Shown here in pieces: positions 41,389 to 51,612 of a DNA stretch of 64,000 nucleotides (its first letter is position 1; every line of letters begins with the position of its first letter). Origin of the DNA: Planctomycetota bacterium (lineage in GTDB: Bacteria; Planctomycetota; Phycisphaerae; UBA1845); NCBI GenBank assembly GCA_016208685.1, contig JACQXM010000014.1, forward strand, positions 1 to 64,000, in the 5' to 3' direction. The notes under the pieces are model-generated. The model worked only from the letters and a program-made list of their open reading frames with translations, was not told the DNA's origin and did no database searches. Position numbers and translations under genes: made by a program.

Positions 41389-41450
41389 ACAACCTCGGCC
41401 CGATTCAGATTTTCAAAGAGCGCGGGCGAGAATTCGACTCACCCAAGGGA

Positions 41451-41505
41451 AGAATGCGCCATCGGGCGCGCGTTGTCAAGGCTGCAGAAAAAAAATTTTC
41501 TGCAG
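41451..41505 (-). promoter_or_regulatory. Candidate promoter and A/T-rich palindrome upstream of RT cassette
   Basis: Minus-strand TTGACA (41474-41479), weak -10 CATTCT (41451-41456, 17-nt spacing); perfect 10-bp inverted repeat CTGCAGAAAA/TTTTCTGCAG at 41482-41505. Confidence 0.4.
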
Positions 41506-41809
41506 GCTCAGGATCGAGCGTCCCGGGGGAATGGCGGGTGGCTGAGGAACGGAGCTGGGAGGGGAGGCGACAAGGAAAAAACCAGCCACGGAGGTCCGTT
41601 CGCATCCGGCCGTAATCAACCGGACTTGGCGCGTTTCGGCGCGGACGGCGATGAGTGGCGCGCCCGCACTGCGGATGAACGCGAGGCGATCCTGCGCCGC
41701 TCCGCATCGTCTTGCCCGCTCCCTCACGGTCGCGGCTCTGTTTCCACATTCATCATTCAGCATGCGGAGCGGATTCGCTTCCTCACCGCTGAATGCCCGG
41801 GCCACCCGT

Positions 41810-43213
41810 CTAGTGCCCTGCGCCGGAGAGGTTCTTCACCATCTCTCCCACGAACGCCTTGGCGTCGCCGAAGAGCATGAGGGTGTTGGGCATGTAGTAC
41901 AGCTCGTTGTCGATGCCTGCGAAGCCGGGGTTCATGCTGCGCTTGATGACCATCACCGTGCGCGCCTTGTCCACGTCGATGATGGGCATGCCATAAATGG
42001 GACTGGTCTTGTCGTGCCGGGCCGCGGGGTTCGTGACGTCGTTGGCGCCAATGACCAGCGCCACGTCCGTCTGCGGCAGCTCGGAATTCGCGTCCTCCAT
42101 CTCCTGAAGGCGCTCATACGGAATGTCTGCCTCGGCGAGCAGCACGTTCATGTGCCCCGGCATGCGCCCGGCCACGGGGTGAATGGCAAAGGTGACGTTG
42201 ATGCCGCGTTTGGAAAGCAGGTCGTACAGCTCGCGGACCTTGTGCTGCGCCTGGGCGACCGCCATGCCGTAGCCGGGGACGATCACCACGCGCGTGGCCT
42301 GTTCCAGCATCTGCGCCGCGCCTTCCGCGTTTTCGGACTTGTATTGCTTCTGTTCTCCGGCGGCCGCCTTCTTGGCCACCTGTCCGAAGGCCCCGAAGAG
42401 CACGTTGGCGAACGAGCGGTTCATCGCCCGGCACATGATGATGGAGAGGATCAGGCCGGAAGAGCCGTCCAGCGCCCCGGCGGTGATGAGCAGTTTGTTG
42501 TCCAGCACGAACCCCATGGCCACGGCCGACAGCCCGGCGTAGGAGTTCAGAATGGCGATGACCGTGGGCATGTCCGCCCCGCCGATGGGCATGACCAGCA
42601 TCCAGCCGAAATTCAGCGAGAGCACGATGATGAGCACGAAAAGCACCGCCGACGTCGTGGTGCCGGGCGAGAGGATGACCAGGACGCCGAAGAGGACGGC
42701 CAGGGCGAAGGCGCCGAGATTGACGTAGTTCTGCCCCTTGTAGACCCAGGGCCGCTGCGGAATCCACTTGACCTCCTGAAGCTTGCCCGCGGCGATCAGG
42801 CTGCCGGTGAACGTGAGGTATCCGAGGATGATCTCCAGGATGATCGCCGTCATGCGGAAGGCGGTGAGCGCCTCGGTTTCGTGGTTGAGCCAGTAGAAGT
42901 ACTTGGCGGTGCCCACCAGTCCGGCGGCCAGTCCGCCGAACGCATGGGAAAGCGCAGTCCGCTGCGGGACGGCGGTCAGAGGCACGAGGGAGAGCCAGAT
43001 GCCCGGGGCCACGGCGATCAGAATCGGGATGAGCACCCACCAGTGCCGCGTGACGTTGGCTCCCGACCAAGTCGCAAGCACCGCGATGGTCATGGCCGCC
43101 ACGCCGGAGAACACGCCGCGGCGGGCGGTCTTGGGAGTGTTCATCCAGTGCAGCGAGAGGACGAACAGCGCGGTGGCCGCGAGGTAGGCGAGTTGCACGA
43201 GTACGGCGTTCAT
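41810..43213 (-). CDS. pntB: NAD(P) transhydrogenase subunit beta
   Basis: IPGYGMAVAQAQHKVRELYDLLSKRGINVTFAIHPVAGRMPGHMNVLLAEADIPY. Confidence 0.97.
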   Translation of the reverse strand: MNAVLVQLAYLAATALFVLSLHWMNTPKTARRGVFSGVAAMTIAVLATWSGANVTRHWWVLIPILIAVAPGIWLSLVPLTAVPQRTALSHAFGGLAAGLVGTAKYFYWLNHETEALTAFRMTAIILEIILGYLTFTGSLIAAGKLQEVKWIPQRPWVYKGQNYVNLGAFALAVLFGVLVILSPGTTTSAVLFVLIIVLSLNFGWMLVMPIGGADMPTVIAILNSYAGLSAVAMGFVLDNKLLITAGALDGSSGLILSIIMCRAMNRSFANVLFGAFGQVAKKAAAGEQKQYKSENAEGAAQMLEQATRVVIVPGYGMAVAQAQHKVRELYDLLSKRGINVTFAIHPVAGRMPGHMNVLLAEADIPYERLQEMEDANSELPQTDVALVIGANDVTNPAARHDKTSPIYGMPIIDVDKARTVMVIKRSMNPGFAGIDNELYYMPNTLMLFGDAKAFVGEMVKNLSGAGH

Positions 43214-43581
43214 GGCTTACCCCCCTCGCGCGTCTTGAACATCTTCAGCATGCGGTCCGTGATCAGGAATCCGCTGATGATGTTGGTCATGGAGCAAAAG
43301 AGGGCCACGGCGCCGAGGACGCGGATGCCGGTGGGATAGTGCTCTCCGCCGGCAACGATAATCGAACCGACTACGGCGATGGCCGAGATGGCGTTGGTAA
43401 TCGACATCAACGGCGTGTGCAGCAGGCGGGAAACGCGGAGGATCACGCCCACCCCGATGAAGGTGGCGAGCATGAACACGAAGAGCATGGACATCAGGTC
43501 CAGCGACGCCCCGGCGCCGGATGCGGCCGCGGGGTCGGCACCCGCCACCGCGGCACCAACGGCGAGGAAGGCTTGAACCAT
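43210..43581 (-). CDS. pntAB: NAD(P) transhydrogenase subunit alpha, membrane part
   Basis: Three TM segments; HTPLMSITNAISAIAVVGSI; operon position between pntAA and pntB. Confidence 0.93.
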   Translation of the reverse strand: MVQAFLAVGAAVAGADPAAASGAGASLDLMSMLFVFMLATFIGVGVILRVSRLLHTPLMSITNAISAIAVVGSIIVAGGEHYPTGIRVLGAVALFCSMTNIISGFLITDRMLKMFKTREGGKP

Positions 43582-43614
43582 GGTTGGACTCCGTGTCTGC
43601 TGAAATACCGACCG

Positions 43615-44772
43615 TTACGGCTTCGCCCCCGCGGCCAGTGCGTCGCGCGCCGCGGCATGCAGGACCTGCCCTTCGTGCGTCACGACACAGCCCTTGAGGA
43701 TTTCGTCACTGAGGTCCAGGTTGAACTTCCCGTCCTTCCAGAAGGCAAGCACGAACGTCGTCAAGTTCCGCGAATACAGCAGGCTGGCGTGGGTGGGCAA
43801 TTCCGAGGGCAGGTTGAGCGGAGCGCAGATCTTCACGCCGTGCCGCTCCACGGTGGTCCCGGGCTCGCTGAGTGTGCAGTTGCCGCCCGCCTCCGCGGCC
43901 AGGTCCACGAGAACCGACCCGGGCTTCATGCCCCTGACCATGTCTTCGGTGATCAACTTGGGCGCCTTCACGCCGCCGATGAGCGCCGTGGTGATGACCA
44001 CATCGTTGGCGGCGCAGCGCTCCGCGATCAGCTCCGCCTGTTTGCGGTAGAACTCCTGCGACAGCTCCTTGGCATAGCCGCCGGCGTCCTGCGCCGACTC
44101 GGCGGTTTGCACGCCGACGAACTTGGCGCCCACGCTCTCGACTTGTTCCTTGACCACGGGGCGGGTATCGGTGGCCTCGACGGTGGCGCCCAGGCGCCGC
44201 GCCGTGGCAATTGCCTGCAAGCCGGCAACGCCCGCACCGATGACGAACACCTTGGCGGGCAGGACGGTCCCCGCTGCGGTCATGAACATGGGGAAGTACT
44301 TGGGCAGGTAGTTGGCGGCGATGAGCACGGCCTTATAGCCGGCGATGTTGCTCATAGACGAAAGCGTATCCATCGCCTGGGCGCGGGTAATGCGCGGTAT
44401 GCAATCGGTGGACACTGCGGTCAGACCGGCGTCGGCCAGTCGGCGCATGAGTTGCAGGCTCAGTACCGGCTGGAAGGTCGCCACCAGCAGCGCGCCGCGG
44501 CGCAGGTGCGCGACTTCGTCCGCACCGCCGTCGCCAAAGGTGGGCGGGCGCACTTTCAGCACCAGGTCGGCGTCGGAAAGCAGCGAACCAGCGTCGGCGA
44601 CGACCGTGGCACCGGCGGCTGTGTACTCGCCGTCCGAGATGGACGAACGGTCGCCCGCCCCTGCCTGAACGCCGACCGAAAGTCCGGCTTTGATAAGCTT
44701 GCGAACTGATTCCGGCACGAGCGCCACCCGGCGCTCCTGCGGCACGGTCTCCATGGGAACAGCGACCTTCAT
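43615..44772 (-). CDS. pntAA: NAD(P) transhydrogenase subunit alpha, soluble part
   Basis: MKVAVPMETVPQERRVALVPESVRKLIKAG, VFVIGAGVAGLQAIATARRLGATVEATDTR. Confidence 0.97.
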   Translation of the reverse strand: MKVAVPMETVPQERRVALVPESVRKLIKAGLSVGVQAGAGDRSSISDGEYTAAGATVVADAGSLLSDADLVLKVRPPTFGDGGADEVAHLRRGALLVATFQPVLSLQLMRRLADAGLTAVSTDCIPRITRAQAMDTLSSMSNIAGYKAVLIAANYLPKYFPMFMTAAGTVLPAKVFVIGAGVAGLQAIATARRLGATVEATDTRPVVKEQVESVGAKFVGVQTAESAQDAGGYAKELSQEFYRKQAELIAERCAANDVVITTALIGGVKAPKLITEDMVRGMKPGSVLVDLAAEAGGNCTLSEPGTTVERHGVKICAPLNLPSELPTHASLLYSRNLTTFVLAFWKDGKFNLDLSDEILKGCVVTHEGQVLHAAARDALAAGAKP

Positions 44773-45148
44773 GAACCACCCCGCGGACCCTGCCGCGCCA
44801 TGCCCCGCGAACGCAACCGCCGCGCCCGCCGGCGTCACCGGTGGGTACCACCGGCGCAAAACACCTTAGCAAGATCGGGACCAGCGGCAATGCGCGTCGA
44901 CGGAATTTCGGCGCCGTCGGGGCGCGGTGCCACTGGCGCCCGGACGAGCCGGGAGATTTGGCACCCGGGCTGCTTGACGTGATTCTGTCAGACCGGATGA
45001 TAGCCTTCCTAGGGCCTCATGTGGGGTTGCGCGGACCACCGCATGGAGGCAGCGCGCCTGCTTTCGATGATCCGGCGGCATGATGGTGCAATCGTGCGCC
45101 GGGTTTTTCTCGAGCGTAACTGACGAATACTGGCAAAAGGAGTCTACG

Positions 45149-47179
45149 ATGCGAAGAGGTTCATGGTTGGGAGTGTGGTTGTCGGCAGTCCCCATGCTGA
45201 TGTTGGCGGGGTGTCCGGGAGCCGGCGGCGGAGGCGGCGGAGGTGGTGGTGGAGCAAACGCCACGAACTTCGACGGGTTGCCCGGCAGGTCGGCGACCTC
45301 GAATCTCGCCAACTTTGCCCTCAAGACCCGCTGGCAGAAGCAGAGCATCACGTACTTCATCTCCGGCTTCTCGCCCGATTTGAGCGAGGCGGATCAGCGT
45401 CAGATTCTCGCCAACGCCCTGGCCGTCTGGTCCGGCGTCGTGCCTCTGGATTTCCAGGAAGTGAGCAGCGCCGGTGAGGCGGACATGGTGTTCGGCTTCG
45501 GCGAGGGGCAGCATTGCGAGTTGTATCAGGCGGCGAACGTGACCTGCCCCACGGATGACGACGCGGGCTTTGACGGCCCCAGCGGCGTGCTCGCCCACTG
45601 CTACTTCCCGCCGGGAAGCGGCGGCGACAGTGCCGGTGACTGCCACTTCGACGAGGCGGAGGATTGGACCTCCGACAACTCGGACACCGTGCGCATCCGG
45701 CTCTTCGAGACCGCGGTGCACGAGTTCGGCCACGGCCTGGGCTTAGCGCACAGCGACGACAACGGCGCCGTCATGTTCCCCAGCTACGATCCCAACAACC
45801 CCAAGCTGCAACTCGGTCAGGATGACATCAACGGCATTCAGCAGCTCTATGGCGCCCGTGACCCGAACGACAAGGTTCCGCCCGCCACGCCGGACCGGCC
45901 GACGGCTCCTAATCCGGATGATGTTCCGGTCGACCCGGGGGTGGCTTCGGCGACCGATTCCGACGGCGACGGCCTCGAGGACGGCGTCGAGCTGTTCCTC
46001 GTCGGCACCGATCCGCTCAACCCGGACACGGATGGTGACGGGTTGGTCGACTTCGAGGTCGTCTTCGGCCTCAACCCGCTCAACCCGGACACCGATGGTG
46101 ACGGTCTGAGCGACCTGGACGAGCTGACCGGCGGCACCGACCCGCTTACGCCCGACTTCGGCGGCGGCGCCGGCTTCGCGGGCGAGTACTTCGGACAGGA
46201 TGACTTCGGCTCGTTCCTCCAGTTCAAGGTCGAGGATGACGGCAGCGTCTTCGGCACCTTCAGCATCATCACCTACGGGTATTACTACGATTACGATCTC
46301 ATCGGCGGCGTGGACAGCTTCGGCAACGTGCTGATGGTCTCGTTCGACTACATCTTCGCGTTCTCCGGCACCATTGCCGACGGTTCCGCCAGCGGCTTGC
46401 TCCAGGTGTTCGGGCCGGAAGGACAGGGCCTGGTGCTCGGCTGGTCTGCCCAGCGCGACGCTGAGTTCGAGGGGTGCGAAGACTCCTGCGAATACGCCCT
46501 GGACGGCGAGTGCGACGACGGCCGGCCGGGGGCGGTCACCGACCTGTGCTTCCCGGGCACTGACTGCTCCGATTGCGAGGACCTCACGGGCGGTGTGGAT
46601 TGTGAAGACTCCTGCGAGTGGTCCTTCGACGGCGAGTGCGATGACGGCCGCGAGGGCGCGGTTACCGATCTGTGCTTCCCCGGCACGGATTGCACCGATT
46701 GCGAGGGCACCGACGATGGGACCGACGACGGCACCTTCCCGGCTTGCGAGGACACCTGCGAGCTGGCGCTCAACGGGTCCTGCGACGACTCGACATTCGG
46801 TGGCACCTGTTTGCCGAACACCGACTGCACGGACTGCGGGCCGCTCGACGACGGAGGTGTCGACGGCGGTGACACTGACTGCGACACCTGCGATTTCGCG
46901 TTAGACGGCGAACGCGACGAGGCCGACCTCGGCGGCACTGGCACCGATTGCGGCTTCACCGACGGCTTCAAGCGCGCTGCAGCGAAGAGCCCCGAGAAGC
47001 GAGCCGCCAAACTCGCCGCGGTTCAGGCTCGGGCGGCGGACGGCGATCCGCGGACCAAGGGCCGGGCGAAGAGCGATCTGTACTTCCCGGTGCCGTCCAA
47101 GCGCATGCCGCACACCAGCCAGGTCCACTACCGAGTGGATTGGCGGGCGGAGCAGCGGGCCGCGGCCGGCCAGAAGTAG
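45149..47179 (+). CDS. Matrixin-like zinc metalloprotease lipoprotein with Ca-binding (TSP3-like) and Cys-rich repeats
   Basis: Lipobox [35 protein letters not shown] (HExGHxxGxxH plus Met-turn); [12 protein letters not shown] repeats; [16 protein letters not shown]...GTDCSDC repeats. Confidence 0.9.
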   Translation: MRRGSWLGVWLSAVPMLMLAGCPGAGGGGGGGGGGANATNFDGLPGRSATSNLANFALKTRWQKQSITYFISGFSPDLSEADQRQILANALAVWSGVVPLDFQEVSSAGEADMVFGFGEGQHCELYQAANVTCPTDDDAGFDGPSGVLAHCYFPPGSGGDSAGDCHFDEAEDWTSDNSDTVRIRLFETAVHEFGHGLGLAHSDDNGAVMFPSYDPNNPKLQLGQDDINGIQQLYGARDPNDKVPPATPDRPTAPNPDDVPVDPGVASATDSDGDGLEDGVELFLVGTDPLNPDTDGDGLVDFEVVFGLNPLNPDTDGDGLSDLDELTGGTDPLTPDFGGGAGFAGEYFGQDDFGSFLQFKVEDDGSVFGTFSIITYGYYYDYDLIGGVDSFGNVLMVSFDYIFAFSGTIADGSASGLLQVFGPEGQGLVLGWSAQRDAEFEGCEDSCEYALDGECDDGRPGAVTDLCFPGTDCSDCEDLTGGVDCEDSCEWSFDGECDDGREGAVTDLCFPGTDCTDCEGTDDGTDDGTFPACEDTCELALNGSCDDSTFGGTCLPNTDCTDCGPLDDGGVDGGDTDCDTCDFALDGERDEADLGGTGTDCGFTDGFKRAAAKSPEKRAAKLAAVQARAADGDPRTKGRAKSDLYFPVPSKRMPHTSQVHYRVDWRAEQRAAAGQK

Positions 47180-47408
47180 CAGGGTATTCCGATCGGGCGT
47201 GTGTGGCGCGGCCTCCGGGCCGTGCCACACACGCCGGCCGGGAATCGTCCAAAGCCGGCCGGCCGCGCGGCTTGCCGGGTCTGGGCGCGGGAGTAGAACA
47301 GGAACCTGACCGCGCCCGCTGAGGCAGCCTCAGCGCGGCACGATCAAAACCGCCTCCTCGATGATCGCCTCCGGCGACCGCCGGGACGATGATTCGACGG
47401 GGGCTTTT

Positions 47409-48848
47409 TCATTGCCCATCGAAGGCGTTCTGAAACGCGGCGGCATCGTGAAGGTCGATGTCGGAATCCGCTTCCAGATCGAAAATACGGCAGCAGGGTG
47501 TAAGAGCCGCCGGGCCGATGCCGGTGAAGCAGGCACGCAGGTCAACGAAATCGCTGGAGCTCACGCCGCCGTTGCGGTCGGAATCTCCCAGAGGGAACGG
47601 CCGCCCGGTAGGCGGATGATGGAACCCCAGGTCGACGAGCCCGTCGTCCGTGGCTTCGTCGCTGCGCGTGGTGACCGAAGAAACGCCCTCCGCGGCGGCG
47701 CTCGTCCCGCCGGCGTCGATGCACGGGCTCTGGACGCCGTGGCGGGCGGCGGAGTGGCTGAGGTAGTAGCAACTCAGTGGGCCGCTGGTAAACAGCGGGT
47801 CCGCCCCGGAGTTACCCACCCCGCATGGATCGCCAACACCACACAAGGTACCGGTGAAGTCGTCGATGACCGTGTAGTCGACGCTAAGCGTGCCGCTGAT
47901 GACCACGATCTGCGCCGTCTCATTGTGCGTCAGCCCGGCGTTGGAAGTGTTCTGCCACAGAATCGAGTTGGCAACCGTGATGTCGCCGGCGCTGAAGATG
48001 CCTCCGGCGTCTTCGTCGGCGGTGTTTCCCACGATCGTGCAGTTGCGAACCTTGGCCAGCCCGGTGGTGCTGAAGTTGGTGATCGCCCCGCCCACCGTGG
48101 CGTGGTTTCCGACAAAGAGGCAATTGGCGATTTCGGGGCTTCCCTGCGTGGTGAAGATCGCGCCGCCGGTCTCCAGGCCCTGGTCGGCACGGTTGTTGCG
48201 GAACACGCAACCGTTGATGATCGGACTTCCTCCGTTGTTGGCGATGGCTCCACCGCGGGCCGCGGAGTTGTCGCGGAACGTGCAGTTGATGATCCCCGGG
48301 CTGACGCCCGCGATGTAAATTCCGCCGCCGTTGGCCTCCGGGCCGCAGCAGGGTCCGTCGGCGTTTCCGCCCATGATGGTGACCGACTGAATGAGGCTGA
48401 CCACCGCGGAAGCGCCCGCGACCACGACATGCCGGCAGTTGTCGTCGCGATTCGCGAAATCGGCGCCATCATCTCCGTTCAAGTCGCCGGACAGGACGGT
48501 TTCGAACAGCGTGGGATCGTGCTCATCGGGATCGGCTGCTGCGCATCCGGCGTGACCGCCACGGATGAGCACTCCGTTCTTCATCGCGAACGCCGCCTGG
48601 CGCGGATCGGCCAGGCCGGTGGCGTCCGGCACGAACGTTCCGTCCGCAACGAGGATGGAGTCCGGAGCCGTTGCCGCCGCGAGAGCGTCGTCGAGCGCGG
48701 CAAACGCCGTGCACCAGGTGGTGCCGTCGCGCGGAACTCCGGTGGCGTCGGGGTCGACGTACCACGTCGTCTGTGCTACCGCGCTACCTCCCATGCTGAT
48801 GGCGGACACAGCCGCCCACGTGTAGAAACGTCCTGCTGCTGCTTGCAT
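47409..48848 (-). CDS. Choice-of-anchor Q / parallel beta-helix secreted protein with dockerin-like tail
   Basis: WYVDPDATGVPRDGTTWCTAFAALDDALAAA, repeated INCTFRDNSAARGGAI / INGCVFRNNRADQG; C-term DLEADSDIDLHDAAAFQNAFDGQ. Confidence 0.85.
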   Translation of the reverse strand: MQAAAGRFYTWAAVSAISMGGSAVAQTTWYVDPDATGVPRDGTTWCTAFAALDDALAAATAPDSILVADGTFVPDATGLADPRQAAFAMKNGVLIRGGHAGCAAADPDEHDPTLFETVLSGDLNGDDGADFANRDDNCRHVVVAGASAVVSLIQSVTIMGGNADGPCCGPEANGGGIYIAGVSPGIINCTFRDNSAARGGAIANNGGSPIINGCVFRNNRADQGLETGGAIFTTQGSPEIANCLFVGNHATVGGAITNFSTTGLAKVRNCTIVGNTADEDAGGIFSAGDITVANSILWQNTSNAGLTHNETAQIVVISGTLSVDYTVIDDFTGTLCGVGDPCGVGNSGADPLFTSGPLSCYYLSHSAARHGVQSPCIDAGGTSAAAEGVSSVTTRSDEATDDGLVDLGFHHPPTGRPFPLGDSDRNGGVSSSDFVDLRACFTGIGPAALTPCCRIFDLEADSDIDLHDAAAFQNAFDGQ

Positions 48849-49054
48849 TCCGCGCCTCGTTTTCCCCAACCGTCCGGTCATCCGGTTTGAACGTACCCCA
48901 GCTTGTGAAGTAACCGCGTCCTCTTTAGCATAGGCATGTCGGTGCGGGAAGTCATCCGCGTGCAAGGCCGGTAACTGTCGGGCGCCCGGATAGCATCGCA
49001 CCCCGAATAAGCCGCCAGACACGGGGAATTACGGGCCCCTGGGAGACTGCCGTC

Positions 49055-49900
49055 GTGAGCCGAACCATCACCGCCGGACCCCAGCGCTGCATAGTGGGCC
49101 TGCTGGCGAGCCTCTACTGCGTCGGACTCCTCGGCGCCGGTTCCAAGTCCCTGACCACCGAGCCCGCCGAGAACCCCGCGCCGACCTCGGTGCCAGCCGA
49201 ACCGGCCGGGCCGGACGCGGCGCGGATCAACGAGATCCTCGAACGCCTCGAAAAACGCAGCGACGACATCAAGGACATTCGTTGCGACGTTCGCTTCGTG
49301 GAAGACGACCGAATCAACCTCTCCAAGCGAACCAAGCGGGGCCGCATCATCTTCCTTCTCACCGAGGAGAATCCGAACTTCCTGGTACACTTCGACAAGA
49401 TTGAGAGCGACGGCGTCGCCGGCAAGCAGGAGTGGTATCTCTTCGACGGGCGTTGGCTTCTCCAGGCGATGGAACGCCTGCAACAGGTCACCAGGCAGGA
49501 AGTCGCCCGAGAAGGCGAACGCGTGGACCTGTTCGATTTGGAACGTGCCCCTTTCCCGCTGCCCTTCGGTCAGAAGAAGGAGCAGATCCTGCGGAACTTC
49601 GACGTGACCTTGGCGCCGCCCTCCGGCGAAGACCCCTCCGAGACCGACCATCTGGTGTGCATCCCCAAACCCGGCAGCACCATGGACCGGCGCTATGACA
49701 AGCTGGAGTTCTTCGTCCGCCGGGATATCAACCTGCCTGGCCGCGTGGTGGCGACCAAGAGCGGAGGGCTGGAGATCAACACCGCTGACTTCCCCGATCT
49801 TTCGCCGAAGTCGCTGAACGCCGGCGTGAGCAAGAAGGACCTTTCCCGCCCGGCAGCGTGGAAGGGGTATAAGGAGGTCGTCGAACCGCTGGCCGACTAG
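49055..49900 (+). CDS. LolA-like outer-membrane lipoprotein carrier family protein
   Basis: ILERLEKRSDDIKDIRCDVRFVEDDRINLSKRTKRGRIIFL...YLFDGRWLLQAMERLQQV. Confidence 0.7.
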   Translation: MSRTITAGPQRCIVGLLASLYCVGLLGAGSKSLTTEPAENPAPTSVPAEPAGPDAARINEILERLEKRSDDIKDIRCDVRFVEDDRINLSKRTKRGRIIFLLTEENPNFLVHFDKIESDGVAGKQEWYLFDGRWLLQAMERLQQVTRQEVAREGERVDLFDLERAPFPLPFGQKKEQILRNFDVTLAPPSGEDPSETDHLVCIPKPGSTMDRRYDKLEFFVRRDINLPGRVVATKSGGLEINTADFPDLSPKSLNAGVSKKDLSRPAAWKGYKEVVEPLAD

Positions 49901-50153
49901 TGCTCGAACGCAGCCTCTTCTCAGGGTGCCATGGCGAAGCGCAGCGCCGCCATGCCCAGGAAAGACACGCCGGCGCACGGTTGTGCCGTGCTGGGGAATG
50001 CCACCCAACGCGCCGAATCGGGTGCGTCGGAGCACGAGAGCCGCAAACGAAGGAGTGCGATTGGGGTCGAAAGGCGCCGGCGGCCGGCGTGCCAGCGCCG
50101 CCGTTCCCCTTCGCCCCACACGGCGCGGCGCTTGCCCGCAGGAGTTCGTTTCC

Positions 50154-51305
50154 ATGTCTGATATGATGCAGGCGGTTCGTAAGACGCGTCCGGACAAGGG
50201 GCTGGAAGTCTGCACCGTGCCGCGCCCGCAACCCGGACCGGAGGATGTGCTGGTCTACGTGGAGGCGGCCAGCATCTGCGGCACCGACCTGCACATCTGG
50301 AACTGGGACGATTGGTCGCAGCGGCGGATCAGGCCGCCGTTGACGTTGGGCCATGAATTCTGCGGCACCATCGTCGCCGTCGGTGCCAAGGTGCAGCACG
50401 CCCACGTGGGCGACTACGTCTCCGCCGAGTCCCATGTTACCTGCGGCATGTGCTACCAGTGCCGAACCGGCCAGGCGCACATGTGTCCGGCCACAAAGAT
50501 CCTGGGCGTCGATTGTGACGGTGCCTTCGCGAACTACGTGGTCGTGCCCGAGAAAGTGATCTGGCAGAACAACCGGGCGAAGCTGCCGCCGGAGGTGGCC
50601 ACACTTCAGGAGCCCTTCGGCAACGCCGTCTTCTCCACCATGAACCAGGATCTGTCGGGCCAGTCGGTGGCCGTCCTGGGATGCGGGCCCATCGGGCTTT
50701 TCACCATCGGCATCGCCCGGGCCGTGGGAGCCAAGGCGGTGTTCGCATCGGACGTGCACCCGCACCGCATCAACCTGGCGCGGCGCATGGGCGCCAACGA
50801 GGTGTTCAACCCTGCGGAGCTCGCTCGAAACGGCTTGGACTCCATCAAGGCGACGGTGGACGCCATGGTGGCCGCCAACGGCTACGGCGTGGACGTGGTG
50901 CTGGAGATGAGCGGCGCGGCGTCGGCGATCACCACGGCGTTCCGCGTGGTGCGCAACGGCGGTACGGTGATCCTCTTCGGCATCCCCGCCCGGCCGGTGG
51001 AGATCGACGTCGCCGAGAACATGATCTTTAAGAACCTCACGGTGTTCGCGCTCAACGGGCGGCGCATCTTCGACACCTGGTACAAGACCCGCTGGCTGCT
51101 GGAAAGCGGCGTGGTGGATCTTCGCCCGCTGATCACCAAAACCATCCACTTCGAGGAGATCAACGACGCCATGGCTATGCTGGCGCGGGGCGACGCCTGC
51201 AAGATCGTGCTGCTCCCCAACGCCGGCCGCCCGGCGGAGATCTCCGAACCCCACCGCCCCCGCCCGCCGGATCCCAACATCACCGGCGCGCCGGTGCACC
51301 GGTAG
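50154..51305 (+). CDS. tdh: Zinc-binding dehydrogenase, probably L-threonine 3-dehydrogenase
   Basis: ASICGTDLHIWNWDDWSQRRIRPPLTLGHEFCGTIV, CGMCYQCRTGQAHMC, VAVLGCGPIGLFTIGIARAVGA. Confidence 0.88.
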   Translation: MSDMMQAVRKTRPDKGLEVCTVPRPQPGPEDVLVYVEAASICGTDLHIWNWDDWSQRRIRPPLTLGHEFCGTIVAVGAKVQHAHVGDYVSAESHVTCGMCYQCRTGQAHMCPATKILGVDCDGAFANYVVVPEKVIWQNNRAKLPPEVATLQEPFGNAVFSTMNQDLSGQSVAVLGCGPIGLFTIGIARAVGAKAVFASDVHPHRINLARRMGANEVFNPAELARNGLDSIKATVDAMVAANGYGVDVVLEMSGAASAITTAFRVVRNGGTVILFGIPARPVEIDVAENMIFKNLTVFALNGRRIFDTWYKTRWLLESGVVDLRPLITKTIHFEEINDAMAMLARGDACKIVLLPNAGRPAEISEPHRPRPPDPNITGAPVHR

Positions 51306-51325
51306 GCCGCCGCCGGCTTCGTCGT

Positions 51326-51455
51326 CGCTATAAGGCCGGTTTCCGAAGCACCTGGCGCTGTAAGGTCGGCTTCCCAACCACTCTGCGCTGTGGGATTGGT
51401 GCTGCGCCGTGAACCCAGCTTGACGCCGTGGGACCGGCTTTCCAGCCGGTCAGTG
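51326..51455 (+). repeat. Degenerate tandem repeat CGCTGTAAGGCCGGCTTCCnA
   Basis: Units beginning at 51326, 51356, 51386 (30-bp period), then 51405 and 51424; last unit contains hairpin ACCGGCTTTCCAGCCGGT. Confidence 0.7.
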
Positions 51456-51612
51456 TTTGCCGGTCCAGCAGCGCGGAGGAGGACTCACTTTGCGGCTTCC
51501 CGTCGCACCGATGTTCCGAGGATGCCGGACCGCGCCGAGCGCAAAGTCGACGTCGTATCCGGCGGAACCGGGATGCCGCCGCCCGCTGACGGAGGATTGC
51601 GCCTCCGCAAGC

